A stretch of 64,000 nucleotides of DNA, from positions 77,482 to 141,481 of the forward strand of contig JBGCET010000021.1 of the NCBI GenBank assembly GCA_045106555.1, written 5' to 3'. Origin of the DNA: JANQOZ01 sp045106555 (GTDB lineage Bacteria; Pseudomonadota; Gammaproteobacteria; Xanthomonadales; SZUA-38). Of this stretch, positions 27,155 to 34,960 are shown in pieces (the first letter of the stretch is position 1; each line of letters starts with the position of its first letter). The position numbers and the translations under genes are program-made. A model generated the notes under the pieces. It had not been told where the DNA came from. It ran no database searches and worked only from the letters and a program-made list of their open reading frames with translations.

Positions 27155-27775
27155 TTAGACGCTCTGAACCGGAGCTGCATCGCGCTTCGCCAACACCATA
27201 TCGACCAAACCGTAATCCACCGCCTCGTCGCTGCTCATAAAATTATCCCGGTCAGTGTCTTTTTCAATCTGATCGACGGATTGACCGGTATGGTCAGCCA
27301 GTATCTGATTGAGTCTGGCCTTCAGAGTTAGCACTTCGCGAGCATGGATGTCGATGTCTGACGCCTGCCCCTGAAAACCGCTGGAGGGCTGGTGAATCAT
27401 TATTCGGGAGTGGGGTAAACAGGCGCGCTTGCCCGGTTCACCTGCGGCCAGAAGTAACGAACCCATGCTGGCGGCCTGCCCTACACAGATGGTGCTGACT
27501 GCCGGCTTGATGAACTGCATGGTGTCGTAGATTGCCATTCCAGCGGTGACTGAACCCCCTGGGCTGTTAATGTAAAAGTTAATGTCCTTCTCTGGATTGT
27601 CGGATTCCAGATACAACAATTGGGCCACCACCAGATTGGCAACATTGTCGTCAACCGGCCCAACCAGAAAAATCAAACGCTCTTTCAGCAGGCGCGAGTA
27701 AATATCGTAGGCACGCTCCCCCCGTGAAGTTTGTTCAACCACCATGGGTACGAGATTCAAAGCGGTAGTATTCAT
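27155..27775 (-). CDS. clpP: ClpP, proteolytic subunit
   Basis: 206 residues. Forms the tetradecameric serine protease chamber. The catalytic triad is in view: Ser in VGQAASMGSLLLA, His in PHSRIMIHQPSSG, and Asp in ESDTDRD-like KDTDRDNFMS. The N-terminus MNTTALNLVPMVVEQTSRGERA is typical and includes a short propeptide. Its ATG overlaps the tig stop by one base (TAATG), so the two are translationally coupled. Confidence 0.98.
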   Translation of the reverse strand: MNTTALNLVPMVVEQTSRGERAYDIYSRLLKERLIFLVGPVDDNVANLVVAQLLYLESDNPEKDINFYINSPGGSVTAGMAIYDTMQFIKPAVSTICVGQAASMGSLLLAAGEPGKRACLPHSRIMIHQPSSGFQGQASDIDIHAREVLTLKARLNQILADHTGQSVDQIEKDTDRDNFMSSDEAVDYGLVDMVLAKRDAAPVQSV

Positions 27776-29094
27776 TAGCCGTTCTCTCCGTTGCTGGCCC
27801 GGTTCATCAGTTCGTCAAAACTGACCTCAGATTCAGTGACCTTGGCCTGTCCCAAGACGCAGTCAACAGCCTGCTCTTCCAACACCAGGTTCTGCACGTT
27901 ATTGAGCAGATTTTCGTCGCTGTAGTAAAGGTTAACGACCGCAGACGGATCTTCATAAGTGGAAGCAATTTCCTGGATGGTCTCCTGAACTTTGGCGGCG
28001 TCAACGCTCAGGCTATTGTGCCTGGCGACCTCGCTGACAAGCATCGCCGCGCGCACCCGGCGTTCTGCCGCTTCGGCAAAATTGGCAACGTCCGGCAAGG
28101 GCGCATCAGTTTGGCCACGTTGTTCCAGCTGGCGTTTGGCGGTCTCGGCCATTGCCTGTTGCTCCTGGGCAATCATCGACGGCGGCACTTCCAAGTCAGG
28201 GAACTGGTCTACCAGCTTGTTCATTACGCCGGCTCTCATTACCCGACTGACCGTTTGCTTCAGCTCTCGATTAAGATTATCGCGAACTTCGCTACGAAAC
28301 TGTTCCACGCCACCTTCATTAACGCCGAACGCAGCGATGAACTCGTCATCCACCTCCGGTAGTGAGGGAACCTGAATTTTTTCCACTTTCAGCGTCATTT
28401 CGCCGGTTTTTCCGCCCAAGGCTTCCACTTGAAACGCCTCTGGCAAGGACAGCGTGACGGTTTTTTCTTCGTCAACTGCCATTCCTGTCAACTCGGTTTC
28501 TACTGCTTCGCTGAACGCACCGTTACCTACAATGGCTCCGGCCCGCTCTTCTCCTTCCTCTGGGAAGTTGACGTCTTCGCCGGCAAAGCGGAAGTTGAAG
28601 AACACCAGATCGCCGCTGTCGGCAGCGCGATCTACCTCATCCCAACTTTGGCGCTGCTGGCGAAGGGTTTCGATCATATTATCGACGTCCGTGTCAGCAA
28701 CTTCCGCCACCGGCTTGTCGAGTTCAAGGTCGGCCAGATCCAGGGATTCCAGTTCAGGGAAGACATCGAATTCGGCCGTGTAGGTGAAATCCACGTCAGC
28801 CTGGGGCGGTTGAGCGTCAATCTGGGGTGCGGAGGCGACTCGCAGATTTTCTTGGGTGAGCGCCTGCTGGAGCGACTTATTGACTAATTCGTCCACAACC
28901 TCAGCACGCACCTGCGCTCCGAAGCGTTTCTCGATCACCGTCATAGGCACTTTGCCGGGGCGAAATCCTTTAAGCCTCACTTGACGCTTCAGATCCTGCA
29001 TTTTACCGCTGACCTTGCCAGCAATGTCCTGTGCTGGCAGTGCGACCGTTAATTTGCGACTCAATGCGCCTGTATTTTCTACCGAAACCTGCAT
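27775..29094 (-). CDS. tig: Trigger factor
   Basis: 439 residues. A ribosome-bound chaperone and peptidyl-prolyl isomerase for nascent chains. The N-terminal ribosome-binding domain has the signature KGFRPGKVP (G-F-R-x-G-x-x-P). The FKBP-like PPIase domain (about 150-240) includes DLVFFNFRFAGED. The C-terminal helical arms follow, and the protein ends with an Asn/Gly-rich tail. First gene of the tig-clpP-clpX unit; the 202-nt gap upstream, up to the tRNA-Leu, should hold its promoter, though I see no strong match. Confidence 0.97.
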   Translation of the reverse strand: MQVSVENTGALSRKLTVALPAQDIAGKVSGKMQDLKRQVRLKGFRPGKVPMTVIEKRFGAQVRAEVVDELVNKSLQQALTQENLRVASAPQIDAQPPQADVDFTYTAEFDVFPELESLDLADLELDKPVAEVADTDVDNMIETLRQQRQSWDEVDRAADSGDLVFFNFRFAGEDVNFPEEGEERAGAIVGNGAFSEAVETELTGMAVDEEKTVTLSLPEAFQVEALGGKTGEMTLKVEKIQVPSLPEVDDEFIAAFGVNEGGVEQFRSEVRDNLNRELKQTVSRVMRAGVMNKLVDQFPDLEVPPSMIAQEQQAMAETAKRQLEQRGQTDAPLPDVANFAEAAERRVRAAMLVSEVARHNSLSVDAAKVQETIQEIASTYEDPSAVVNLYYSDENLLNNVQNLVLEEQAVDCVLGQAKVTESEVSFDELMNRASNGENG

Positions 29095-29296
29095 GATTCC
29101 TCCGCGGCCCAGACTTCTGGCCGGTGTTTATCGTTAAATCTGAGCGTTGATCAAAGGAAACCTTTAACAGATACGCCAGACTGAATGACTAAGTGGTGAC
29201 CAAACATCCATTATCCAAGTCGAGCGACCCGGATAACGCTGACAATTCGACCTCAACAAGCCTGCAACATGGTTTAAGAGAGCATCGGTGAGGTGA

Positions 29297-29381
<85 letters not shown>

Positions 29382-29389
29382 GGTGTAAA

Positions 29390-29466
29390 TGGGGTGAGCG
29401 ACGGGGGTTGAACCCGCGACCTCTGGAGTCACAATCCAGTGCTCTACCAACTGAGCTACGCCCACC
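29390..29466 (-). tRNA. tRNA-His (GTG)
   Basis: 77 nt including the extra G at position -1 opposite C73, the histidine identity element. The acceptor GTGGGCG pairs with CGCTCAC (one G-T); the anticodon loop reads TTGTGAC; CCA is encoded. It lies 8 nt upstream of tRNA-Leu. Confidence 0.96.
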
Positions 29467-29553
29467 ACAACCGTCGTTTCACCCGGCTCTAACCCCTCCA
29501 ACTGATGCCGAAATTGGGCATCAGGAACCGATCCTTTGCCGAGGACGCTCACC

Positions 29554-29630
29554 TGGCGCGCCCGGCAGGACTCGAAGCTGCAGCCGTCGGCTTAGAAGGA
29601 CGGTGCTCTATCCAGTTGAGCTACGGGCGC
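29554..29630 (-). tRNA. tRNA-Arg (TCT)
   Basis: 77-nt cloverleaf, acceptor GCGCCCG with CGGGCGC, anticodon loop CTTCTAA, encoded CCA. The T-arm reads CTGCAGCTTCGAGTCCTGC, with the usual TTCGA loop. Confidence 0.95.
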
Positions 29631-29681
29631 AGGTAAAACGGGTACTGCTGTCGTCCAACCACCTTCGCCGAAGCGAAAAAA

Positions 29682-29758
29682 TGGTCGGGGTAGAGGGATT
29701 CGAACCCCCGACATCCTGCTCCCAAAGCAGGCGCGCTACCAGACTGCGCTATACCCCG
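29682..29758 (-). tRNA. tRNA-Pro (TGG)
   Basis: 77-nt cloverleaf, acceptor CGGGGTA with TACCCCG, anticodon loop CTTTGGG, encoded CCA. First gene of the Pro-Arg-His-Leu unit, an order I know from Pseudomonas and related genera. Confidence 0.96.
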
Positions 29759-29772
29759 AAAAAAGCCGTGGA

Positions 29773-29801
29773 ATGGTAAGGTCCTGTCGCCCCACAGTCA
29801 A
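29773..29801 (-). promoter_or_regulatory. Promoter of the tRNA Pro-Arg-His-Leu operon
   Basis: On the minus strand TTGACT (29796-29801), 17-nt spacer, TACCAT (29773-29778), about 15 nt before the tRNA-Pro 5' end. Good -35, moderate -10, and the right place for a stable-RNA promoter. Confidence 0.6.
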
Positions 29802-29964
29802 CGCTCGATTGCTCAAAAAAAACGGACAACAACCCAAATTCGCCCAGGACCCACATGTTTTTGGCGAAAAAGCTTCAGAACAACCCGTTAGCGCCGATGG
29901 CCTTGTATGGCACACAAGAAGCAATAATGCGAATATTTCACCTCTTATCAGACCAATTACCGAC

Positions 29965-31020
29965 ATGAACGAACACTCGGAAACGCTGAAACAGATCAAT
30001 CCGGTTAATAGCTTCGGGCCAGAGCAGTTCCGGCAGTTGATTGCGGCAACCCGGACCCAAACGTTCACCGAGGGTGATTGCATTTACTGCCAAGGCGATG
30101 AAGACGATCAAACGCACTTTCTGGTCGGCGGTTCGGTAGTGCGCGAATCCGAAGGAAAAACGCCCCGACCATTAACGGTGGGTGATCCTGGCGCATTGTA
30201 TCCCATGGGCAATTTACAGCCCCGTCCCCACACCGCTAAAGTTGGTAATGGCGGCGCGGTGGTTGTCAGTGCTGACCGGAATTTGGTCGAAGACTTGGCT
30301 ACCCGCAGCCAGTTGGTGAGCTGCGAGATGCCCGCCCTGAGCGTAACCGACGTTGCCGACGCCCAGGGGATAGACGGATCGTGGATGTTCCAGATCGTTC
30401 AGTCGGAGATTTTTCGCGACCTGCCAACAGAAAACATCGAACGCTTTTTCAGCAGCGTTGAACGCGTTGAAATCGCGCAAGGCCAAGAAGTCGTCCGGCA
30501 GGGCGCAGAGGGCGACTTTTACTACATGATCGTTGAGGGTGAGGCTCAGGTTTCACGAATGGCCGGCCCCCACCCCATCCCCATCGCCAGCTTGGGTCCG
30601 GGCGACAGTTTTGGTGAAGAAGCCCTGATCTCCGGATTGCCACGCAACGCCAGCGTCAAAATGACCAGCGCTGGCGTCGTGATGCGACTGTCAAAAGACC
30701 GCTTTGAATCGCTGTTGATCAAACCCGTGGTTCAGTCCATCCCACCGCGTGATGCCGCACGCCGCATCAAAGCAGATGAAGCGGATCTCATTGACGTTCG
30801 ATTGGACAACGAACACGGCAGTCGAAATATTCGCGGCTGCACCAACATCCCACTGTTTCGACTCCGCGACGCTATCGATAATCTTGACGCTTCCCGCAGC
30901 TACATCACCTATTGCGATTGCGGCGCCCGCAGTTCCGCGGCCGCATTTCTGCTCAGCCAGCACGGCCTGGAGGCCAGCTTTATTGAAGGCGGTATGTCGG
31001 CAATGTTGGGGCAGCAGTAG
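29965..31020 (+). CDS. Double cNMP-binding / rhodanese domain protein
   Basis: 351 residues from ATG 29965; the frame is open upstream into the tRNA promoter, so the later Met is preferred. The first cyclic-nucleotide-binding fold (about 10-130) is degenerate (TFTEGDCIYCQGDEDDQTHF). The second (about 145-260) is well formed, with QEVVRQGAEGDFYYMI and the phosphate-cassette-like GDSFGEEALISGLPRNASV. A C-terminal rhodanese domain (about 260-350) has LIDVR and the active loop YCDCGARSS, its Cys followed by Gly-x-Arg-Ser. No signal peptide. Such proteins are uncharacterised sensors; ligand and partner are unknown. It sits just upstream of csrA. Confidence 0.85.
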   Translation: MNEHSETLKQINPVNSFGPEQFRQLIAATRTQTFTEGDCIYCQGDEDDQTHFLVGGSVVRESEGKTPRPLTVGDPGALYPMGNLQPRPHTAKVGNGGAVVVSADRNLVEDLATRSQLVSCEMPALSVTDVADAQGIDGSWMFQIVQSEIFRDLPTENIERFFSSVERVEIAQGQEVVRQGAEGDFYYMIVEGEAQVSRMAGPHPIPIASLGPGDSFGEEALISGLPRNASVKMTSAGVVMRLSKDRFESLLIKPVVQSIPPRDAARRIKADEADLIDVRLDNEHGSRNIRGCTNIPLFRLRDAIDNLDASRSYITYCDCGARSSAAAFLLSQHGLEASFIEGGMSAMLGQQ

Positions 31021-31071
31021 CTGGACGCTTGTGCGCAGCGCCATCTTTGGGCGACAATCGGGGAACTTTAA

Positions 31072-31118
31072 GGACACAATGGATCTGTCCATTGGGTTGC
31101 GCGGGATAGGAGAGTCCC
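31072..31118 (+). promoter_or_regulatory. csrA leader: two hairpins with GGA in the loop
   Basis: Hairpin one: GGACA (31072-31076), loop CAATGGATC, TGTCC (31086-31090). Hairpin two: GGGA (31103-31106), loop TAGGAGAG, TCCC (31115-31118). Both show a GGA in a single-stranded loop, the CsrA recognition pattern, 22-60 nt before the csrA ATG. An alternative fold, AATGGA / TCCATT, would bury the first site. Known for E. coli: CsrA represses its own translation through such sites. Autoregulation here is an inference. Confidence 0.5.
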
Positions 31119-31139
31119 TTTGATCTTGATGAATACAGC

Positions 31140-31331
31140 ATGCTGATTCTTACCCGAAGGGTCGGAGAGACCCTAATGATCGGCGACGACATCACTGTCA
31201 CCGTGCTTGGGGTGAAAGGCAACCAGGTTCGCATTGGTATCAACGCGCCTAAAGACGTCGCCGTGCACCGGGAGGAAATCTACGAACGGATTCAACAGGA
31301 AGACGACCCGGACCAGCCCGCAGCCGAATAG
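31140..31331 (+). CDS. csrA: Carbon storage regulator, RNA-binding protein CsrA/RsmA
   Basis: 63 residues. A small dimeric protein that binds GGA motifs in mRNA leaders and represses or stabilises them. The N-terminus MLILTRRVGETLMIGDDI has the RNA-contacting Leu4 and Arg6-Arg7 region, and VAVHREEIYERI contains the second contact, Arg44-type. No Shine-Dalgarno lies immediately before ATG 31140; the nearest AGGAGA is in the leader hairpin 26 nt upstream, which fits translational control. Followed by a terminator and tRNA-Ser, a neighbour seen also in E. coli. Confidence 0.97.
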   Translation: MLILTRRVGETLMIGDDITVTVLGVKGNQVRIGINAPKDVAVHREEIYERIQQEDDPDQPAAE

Positions 31332-31344
31332 AACGTCGTAAACC

Positions 31345-31371
31345 TTGCGGCCGACTGCCGCAATGCCTTTT
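31345..31371 (+). terminator. csrA intrinsic terminator
   Basis: Stem TTGCGGC / GCCGCAA, loop CGACT, followed by TGCCTTTT. A third arm ATTGCGGC at 31386-31393 can compete for the same strand (GCCGCAAT), so two mutually exclusive folds exist. Confidence 0.6.
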
Positions 31372-31457
31372 CGAGGCCGGAACTCATTGCGGCAGGCTGC
31401 ATCCCAACAGAAATTCGCCTTCCTAGACCCATCTTTGCCGATTTTTCATTTTTTCCG

Positions 31458-31486
31458 TGAAAATTATCAAAAAGGTCAGGTAGAAT
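31458..31486 (+). promoter_or_regulatory. Candidate promoter of tRNA-Ser
   Basis: The -10 TAGAAT (31481-31486) is followed by a GC-rich discriminator, 13 nt before the tRNA. The -35 (TGAAAA at 31458, 17-nt spacer) is poor. Confidence 0.4.
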
Positions 31487-31498
31487 ACCGCCCCCGAC

Positions 31499-31589
31499 GG
31501 AGAGGTGGCCGAGCGGCTGAAGGCGCTCCCCTGCTAAGGGAGTATGGGTCAAAAGCCCATCGAGGGTTCGAATCCCTCTCTCTCCGCCA
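31499..31589 (+). tRNA. tRNA-Ser (GCT)
   Basis: 91 nt with the long variable arm of class II tRNAs. The acceptor GGAGAGG pairs with TCTCTCC; the anticodon loop reads CTGCTAA; CCA is encoded. Its last 20 nt are mirrored just beyond the terminator (see the repeat entries). Confidence 0.97.
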
Positions 31590-31590
31590 T

Positions 31591-31620
31591 AAAAAAGCCC
31601 ACGCATGCGTGGGTTTTTTT
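31591..31620 (+). terminator. tRNA-Ser terminator
   Basis: Stem CCCACGCA / TGCGTGGG followed by seven T. The A-run before and the T-run after also pair, and pairing continues outward between the tRNA 3' end and its inverted copy to about 31638. Confidence 0.85.
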
Positions 31621-31711
31621 ATGGCGGAGAGAGAAGGTAGTACGGAGTACCCTCCAGGTTCGACAAACTGCCGCCAGGCAGTTTGGACACCAAGCGCAGC
31701 GCCGGTGCCCC
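31598..31711 (+). repeat. 114-bp direct repeat, copy 1
   Basis: Begins in the tRNA-Ser terminator stem and ends at GGTGCCCC. Nearly identical (one base, GAGAGAG versus GAGACAG) to 31785-31898. Contents in order: terminator hairpin, inverted copy of the tRNA-Ser 3' end (TATGGCGGAGAGAGA), the short palindrome GTAC-GGA-GTAC, a perfect 8-bp palindrome AAACTGCC-GCCA-GGCAGTTT, and GGACACCAAGCGCAGCGCC. No credible protein is encoded: the frames that cross it differ only by chance. Confidence 0.9.
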
Positions 31712-31753
31712 GAAGGGGTGAGTAGACGACTCTTCGTCTACGAATCAATCCCG
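31708..31753 (+). repeat. Twin-hairpin module ending in a degenerate tRNA 3' end (Ser side)
   Basis: CCCC-GAA-GGGG, then TGA, then the 8-bp hairpin GTAGACGA-CTCT-TCGTCTAC, then GAATCAATCCCGCC, which resembles the T-loop/acceptor part CGAATCCC...CCGCC of tRNA-Ser. The same architecture recurs beside tRNA-Arg at 35269-35319 with different stem sequences. Confidence 0.6.
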
Positions 31754-31784
31754 CCTCAAACCCACCTCTCCCCTACATCAACAC

Positions 31785-31898
31785 CCCACGCATGCGTGGG
31801 TTTTTTTATGGCGGAGACAGAAGGTAGTACGGAGTACCCTCCAGGTTCGACAAACTGCCGCCAGGCAGTTTGGACACCAAGCGCAGCGCCGGTGCCCC
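31785..31898 (+). repeat. 114-bp direct repeat, copy 2
   Basis: Copy of 31598-31711 placed 73 bp further on, including an orphan terminator hairpin (stem at 31785-31800 and seven T) with no gene before it. It still carries the inverted tRNA-Ser end although no tRNA is adjacent, which shows the direction of duplication. It is followed by a run of ten C (31903-31912). Confidence 0.9.
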
Positions 31899-31952
31899 TT
31901 CGCCCCCCCCCCACGCCTTGGCATTGTCATAGCGAACAAAATGGCATCGCCA

Positions 31953-32375
31953 CTAATGCGCCGCAGTATCAAACCAAAAGCGAACGAGATTCTCGACAGA
32001 TTGTCTGCTCTCCCTCAAACCCATTGCTTTCACCATGTAGGCGTTAGCGTGATGACGATAGCAGTATCCGATGTCCTCATCATTGGATGAGGTCGACATC
32101 ATCACCACAGGAATGTCCCGCATCTCCGGGTCGCGTTTCAAATGCGTTAACGCCTCACGGCCATCCATTAGAGGCATCCGGATGTCCATCAGTATCAGAT
32201 CCGGTCTTTTTTCCTGCGCCTGCTGCAGAGACTCCTCACCGTTCACTGAACGACTGACCTGAATATCCGGCCTAAGTTCATGCAACAGCCGCTCTATGAC
32301 CAGGGCATCAATATCGTCGTCCTCAACCAGCAGGATTTGCCACTGTTTAGGTTCCGTCGCCATTGCGGGTGTCAT
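31953..32375 (-). CDS. Single-domain response regulator
   Basis: 140 residues from ATG 32375, which has AGGA 8 nt upstream; the frame runs further upstream through the end of the kinase gene and is not used. Receiver domain only: acidic pocket LLVEDDDID, phospho-acceptor Asp in LILMDIRMPLMDG, Ser/Thr in VVMMSTSSND, and Lys in AYMVKAMG. There is no output domain; it resembles the Rcp1-like regulators paired with phytochrome-type kinases, which act by protein contact. It lies 25 nt downstream of the kinase gene. Confidence 0.9.
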   Translation of the reverse strand: MTPAMATEPKQWQILLVEDDDIDALVIERLLHELRPDIQVSRSVNGEESLQQAQEKRPDLILMDIRMPLMDGREALTHLKRDPEMRDIPVVMMSTSSNDEDIGYCYRHHANAYMVKAMGLRESRQSVENLVRFWFDTAAH

Positions 32376-32400
32376 GTTCGCGTCCTTTTGCTGATCCCAA

Positions 32401-33738
32401 TCACGCTGCCGCCAGCTGAAACTCAATGCGGCTACCACCAGTGTAGTCCGTGTCCAGCCAGACTTTGCCGCCGTGGGCCTCAATCACCGATTTAACCAGT
32501 GACAGCCCGATCCCCTCCCCCTCGTAGCCGCTGCGTGAGCTGTGCAAGCGCTGCCAAGGTTCAAAGATTCGTTGAGCGAATTTGGGATCAATGCCGATCC
32601 CATTATCACTAACGCTGACCTTAATATCGGCGCCCTCAGACTCTGCCACGATATCGATCTGCGGAACCCGTTCCGAGTGAGCGTATTTAAGGCTGTTGCC
32701 CAGCAAATTGTGGATTACTCGTTTGAGTAATTCTGGATCAGCCACAACCCGTCCCGCTAGCTGCAGATTAATCGAAGCTCCCGCACGCTCTATTGATGAT
32801 TGAATTTCGCTTATCGCCAAGGGGAAAAGTTCTTCCAGATCAACCTCTTGCAATGCCGGCTGAGCAAAACCCGTTCGGGTAAACTCGAGCAGGCTGGCAA
32901 TCATACGCTGCATCCGCAAAGCGGCGTCGCCAATTTTTTCGGTGTGGCCGGTAATTTTGTCCAGATCGACGCGTTCTTCCGCGATCAGATCGTTGAAGTA
33001 TCCAATGTGCCTCAACGGCGTTTTCAGGTCGTGAGAAACAATGCCAGCGAACTGTTGCAATGATTCGTTAGCCGAGGAAAGTTCACGGTTTTTACGTTCC
33101 AACTTCTGATTGACTTGCTCCATCGCGTTTAAGTGTTGACGTTTGAGCTGCTGATTAACAAACATCGCCAGCAGCAAGCCGGCCAGAAGCACGGTGCCTC
33201 CGACGCCAATGCCACTCACCGTTCTGGCCTGGGACTCAAGTTGAGAGATTTGTGTCGCAACCGCGGCTGACAGATTCAATGCGAGGTCATCGATTTCCCT
33301 GATCGCAAACGTGTCGTCAAAACGGAGCTCCTGATCGATGCTAGAAACGTCACCGCCGCCCTCATAGCGTTGTCGGATTAAGTCAAGCCGCGTTCTGTAG
33401 GCCTCGATCATGGCATGAGTATCAGCCAGCGTAGACTCTATGCCGATAACGGCAGAAGCGGCTTCCAACTGATTGGCAAGGTCTGTCGCTTCCCGAGCGT
33501 CCGCCTCGGCGTGCAAATAGTACTGTGGCTCTGTCGGTCGAAGCAGATGATTCTTGAAGTTATGAATCAATCCGCCATAGCCAATTTTTCGAGTTAGCTT
33601 CAGTGCCAGACCGTGGGAATTGCTCAACTGCTGATAGAGCTTGTCGGTGCGATTGTCCAGTTCGCGAGTCGATCGGAACTGAATAACGATCAGCAAAGTA
33701 ATCGCCGCGATCGCGACGCTCCAATAAAGCAACCTCAT
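32401..33738 (-). CDS. Membrane sensor histidine kinase
   Basis: 445 residues from ATG 33738 (MRLLYWSVAIAAITLLIVI), chosen because it starts directly at the first membrane helix; the frame is open 37 codons further. Two helices (about 4-22 and 178-196) flank a helical periplasmic sensor of about 150 residues. A coiled coil (about 200-235) leads to the HisKA domain with the phosphorylated His in FAGIVSHDLKTPLRHIGYF. The ATPase domain has HNLLGNSLKYA (N box), SVSDNGIGIDPKF (G1) and GEGIGLSLVKSVIEAHGG (G2). Partner is the response regulator downstream. The sensed signal is unknown. Confidence 0.93.
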   Translation of the reverse strand: MRLLYWSVAIAAITLLIVIQFRSTRELDNRTDKLYQQLSNSHGLALKLTRKIGYGGLIHNFKNHLLRPTEPQYYLHAEADAREATDLANQLEAASAVIGIESTLADTHAMIEAYRTRLDLIRQRYEGGGDVSSIDQELRFDDTFAIREIDDLALNLSAAVATQISQLESQARTVSGIGVGGTVLLAGLLLAMFVNQQLKRQHLNAMEQVNQKLERKNRELSSANESLQQFAGIVSHDLKTPLRHIGYFNDLIAEERVDLDKITGHTEKIGDAALRMQRMIASLLEFTRTGFAQPALQEVDLEELFPLAISEIQSSIERAGASINLQLAGRVVADPELLKRVIHNLLGNSLKYAHSERVPQIDIVAESEGADIKVSVSDNGIGIDPKFAQRIFEPWQRLHSSRSGYEGEGIGLSLVKSVIEAHGGKVWLDTDYTGGSRIEFQLAAA

Positions 33739-33897
33739 GACTTTGCCAGACAATACAATAAAAAATACTCGGTTAAGGCATTGATTCAGCGAGTAAAAGC
33801 GCCTTGGCTGCTCTGCCGGAACCCAACAACCAGCGCCGTCTGACCTCACAGATTACAGAAAGGTGGTTCGGACACCAAGCAACGCACAAGTCCCTGG

Positions 33898-34914
33898 CTA
33901 CTCGCCCAACATCTCCAAAGCCATGGCCTTCGCCGCCTGATCGGTATTCAACGATCCAGCCTCAGCCTTGTCCAACACCTTCATCAACGTGCCCCCGATA
34001 TCCAGCAGACGCTGCTCACATTCGGCCTCGGTGATTTCCCCGATTTCCCGCGCGCCACCCAAAATACCACCCGCACTCACGACATAATCCGGCGCCCAGG
34101 TTATCCCCGCAGCCGTCAAACGATCGGCATCGTCCACTTCAGCCAGCTGGTTGTTGGCCGCCCCGCAAATTAGCTGTGCTCCCAGCGACGGAATGGTGTG
34201 TTGACTCAATACAGCGCCCAACGCACAGGGAGAAAAAATATCGGCAGGCGTCCGCTGGATCTGATCCACATCAACCATCTCAGCACCGGTGCTCTGAACA
34301 ACGGCTGCACACACTGACGCGTCCGTATCAGCGACCTTGACCGCCGCTCCCGCTTCAGCCAGATGGTGACAAAGGCGCCCTCCCACCCCGCCAGCTCCTT
34401 GCACCGCTACGCAAACCCCAGTCAAGTCGCTGACGCCCAGCTTGGCACGAGCCATGGCTTCTATGGCGTGAAACAAGCCCTTGGCGGTAGGCACCGCAGT
34501 GTCGGACCCAGGCAACCCCGCCACATAAGCGGTTGTTTCCCGGACAAACGTCATGTCTGACGCACTACTGCCAACATCCGGGGCGCCCAGATAGCGTCCC
34601 CCCAAGGTCTCGATACAGCGCCCCACAGAGCGCAGCAACTCTGGAGTCTTGGTCGCAGGGTCAGCAATGACCACCGATTTGCCACCGCCAAAACCGAGCC
34701 CGGTCAAAGCCCACTTGTAGCTCATGGCGCGACTCAGCCGCAAGACATCCGTCAACGCAGCGTTCTCGTTGGGATAGGGAAGAAAACGAATCCCTCCCAA
34801 AGCGGCTTTTCCTCGCACCCGGTGCAACGCGGTGATTGCCTTAAGCCCAGAAGCTGCGTCATGAAACCACACAACCTCTTCATGGCCATCAAACTCTGGG
34901 TGATCAAACGCCAT
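33898..34914 (-). CDS. Leucine dehydrogenase-type amino-acid dehydrogenase
   Basis: 338 residues from ATG 34914, with AAGGA 7 nt upstream; an earlier in-frame start at 34944 adds ten unconserved residues. The enzyme deaminates branched-chain amino acids with NAD+ in the Leu/Phe/Val/Glu family. The catalytic Lys lies in ALTGLGFGGGKSVV, the N-terminal part has RGKAALGGIRFLPYPN and MSYKWAL, and the dinucleotide fold is VAVQGAGGVGGRLCHHL. It ends with VVSAGGILGGAREIG. Length and motifs fit leucine dehydrogenase rather than the 450-residue glutamate enzymes; exact preference is inferred. Divergent from tRNA-Arg. Confidence 0.88.
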   Translation of the reverse strand: MAFDHPEFDGHEEVVWFHDAASGLKAITALHRVRGKAALGGIRFLPYPNENAALTDVLRLSRAMSYKWALTGLGFGGGKSVVIADPATKTPELLRSVGRCIETLGGRYLGAPDVGSSASDMTFVRETTAYVAGLPGSDTAVPTAKGLFHAIEAMARAKLGVSDLTGVCVAVQGAGGVGGRLCHHLAEAGAAVKVADTDASVCAAVVQSTGAEMVDVDQIQRTPADIFSPCALGAVLSQHTIPSLGAQLICGAANNQLAEVDDADRLTAAGITWAPDYVVSAGGILGGAREIGEITEAECEQRLLDIGGTLMKVLDKAEAGSLNTDQAAKAMALEMLGE

Positions 34915-34960
34915 GGCGTGTTCCTTTTGAAAGTATCTGCACATAATATCGCGATCTTAG

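Noticed and set aside
31903..31912. Run of ten C as a phase-variation tract
   Set aside because: It lies in non-coding DNA 40 nt past the response-regulator stop, with no gene whose frame or promoter it could switch; possibly a sequencing-length artefact.
31345..32047. Frames across the 114-bp repeats (STEYPPGSTNCRQAVW and similar)
   Set aside because: Composed of hairpins and mirrored tRNA ends; several frames are open at once because of the repeat, and none has a Shine-Dalgarno.
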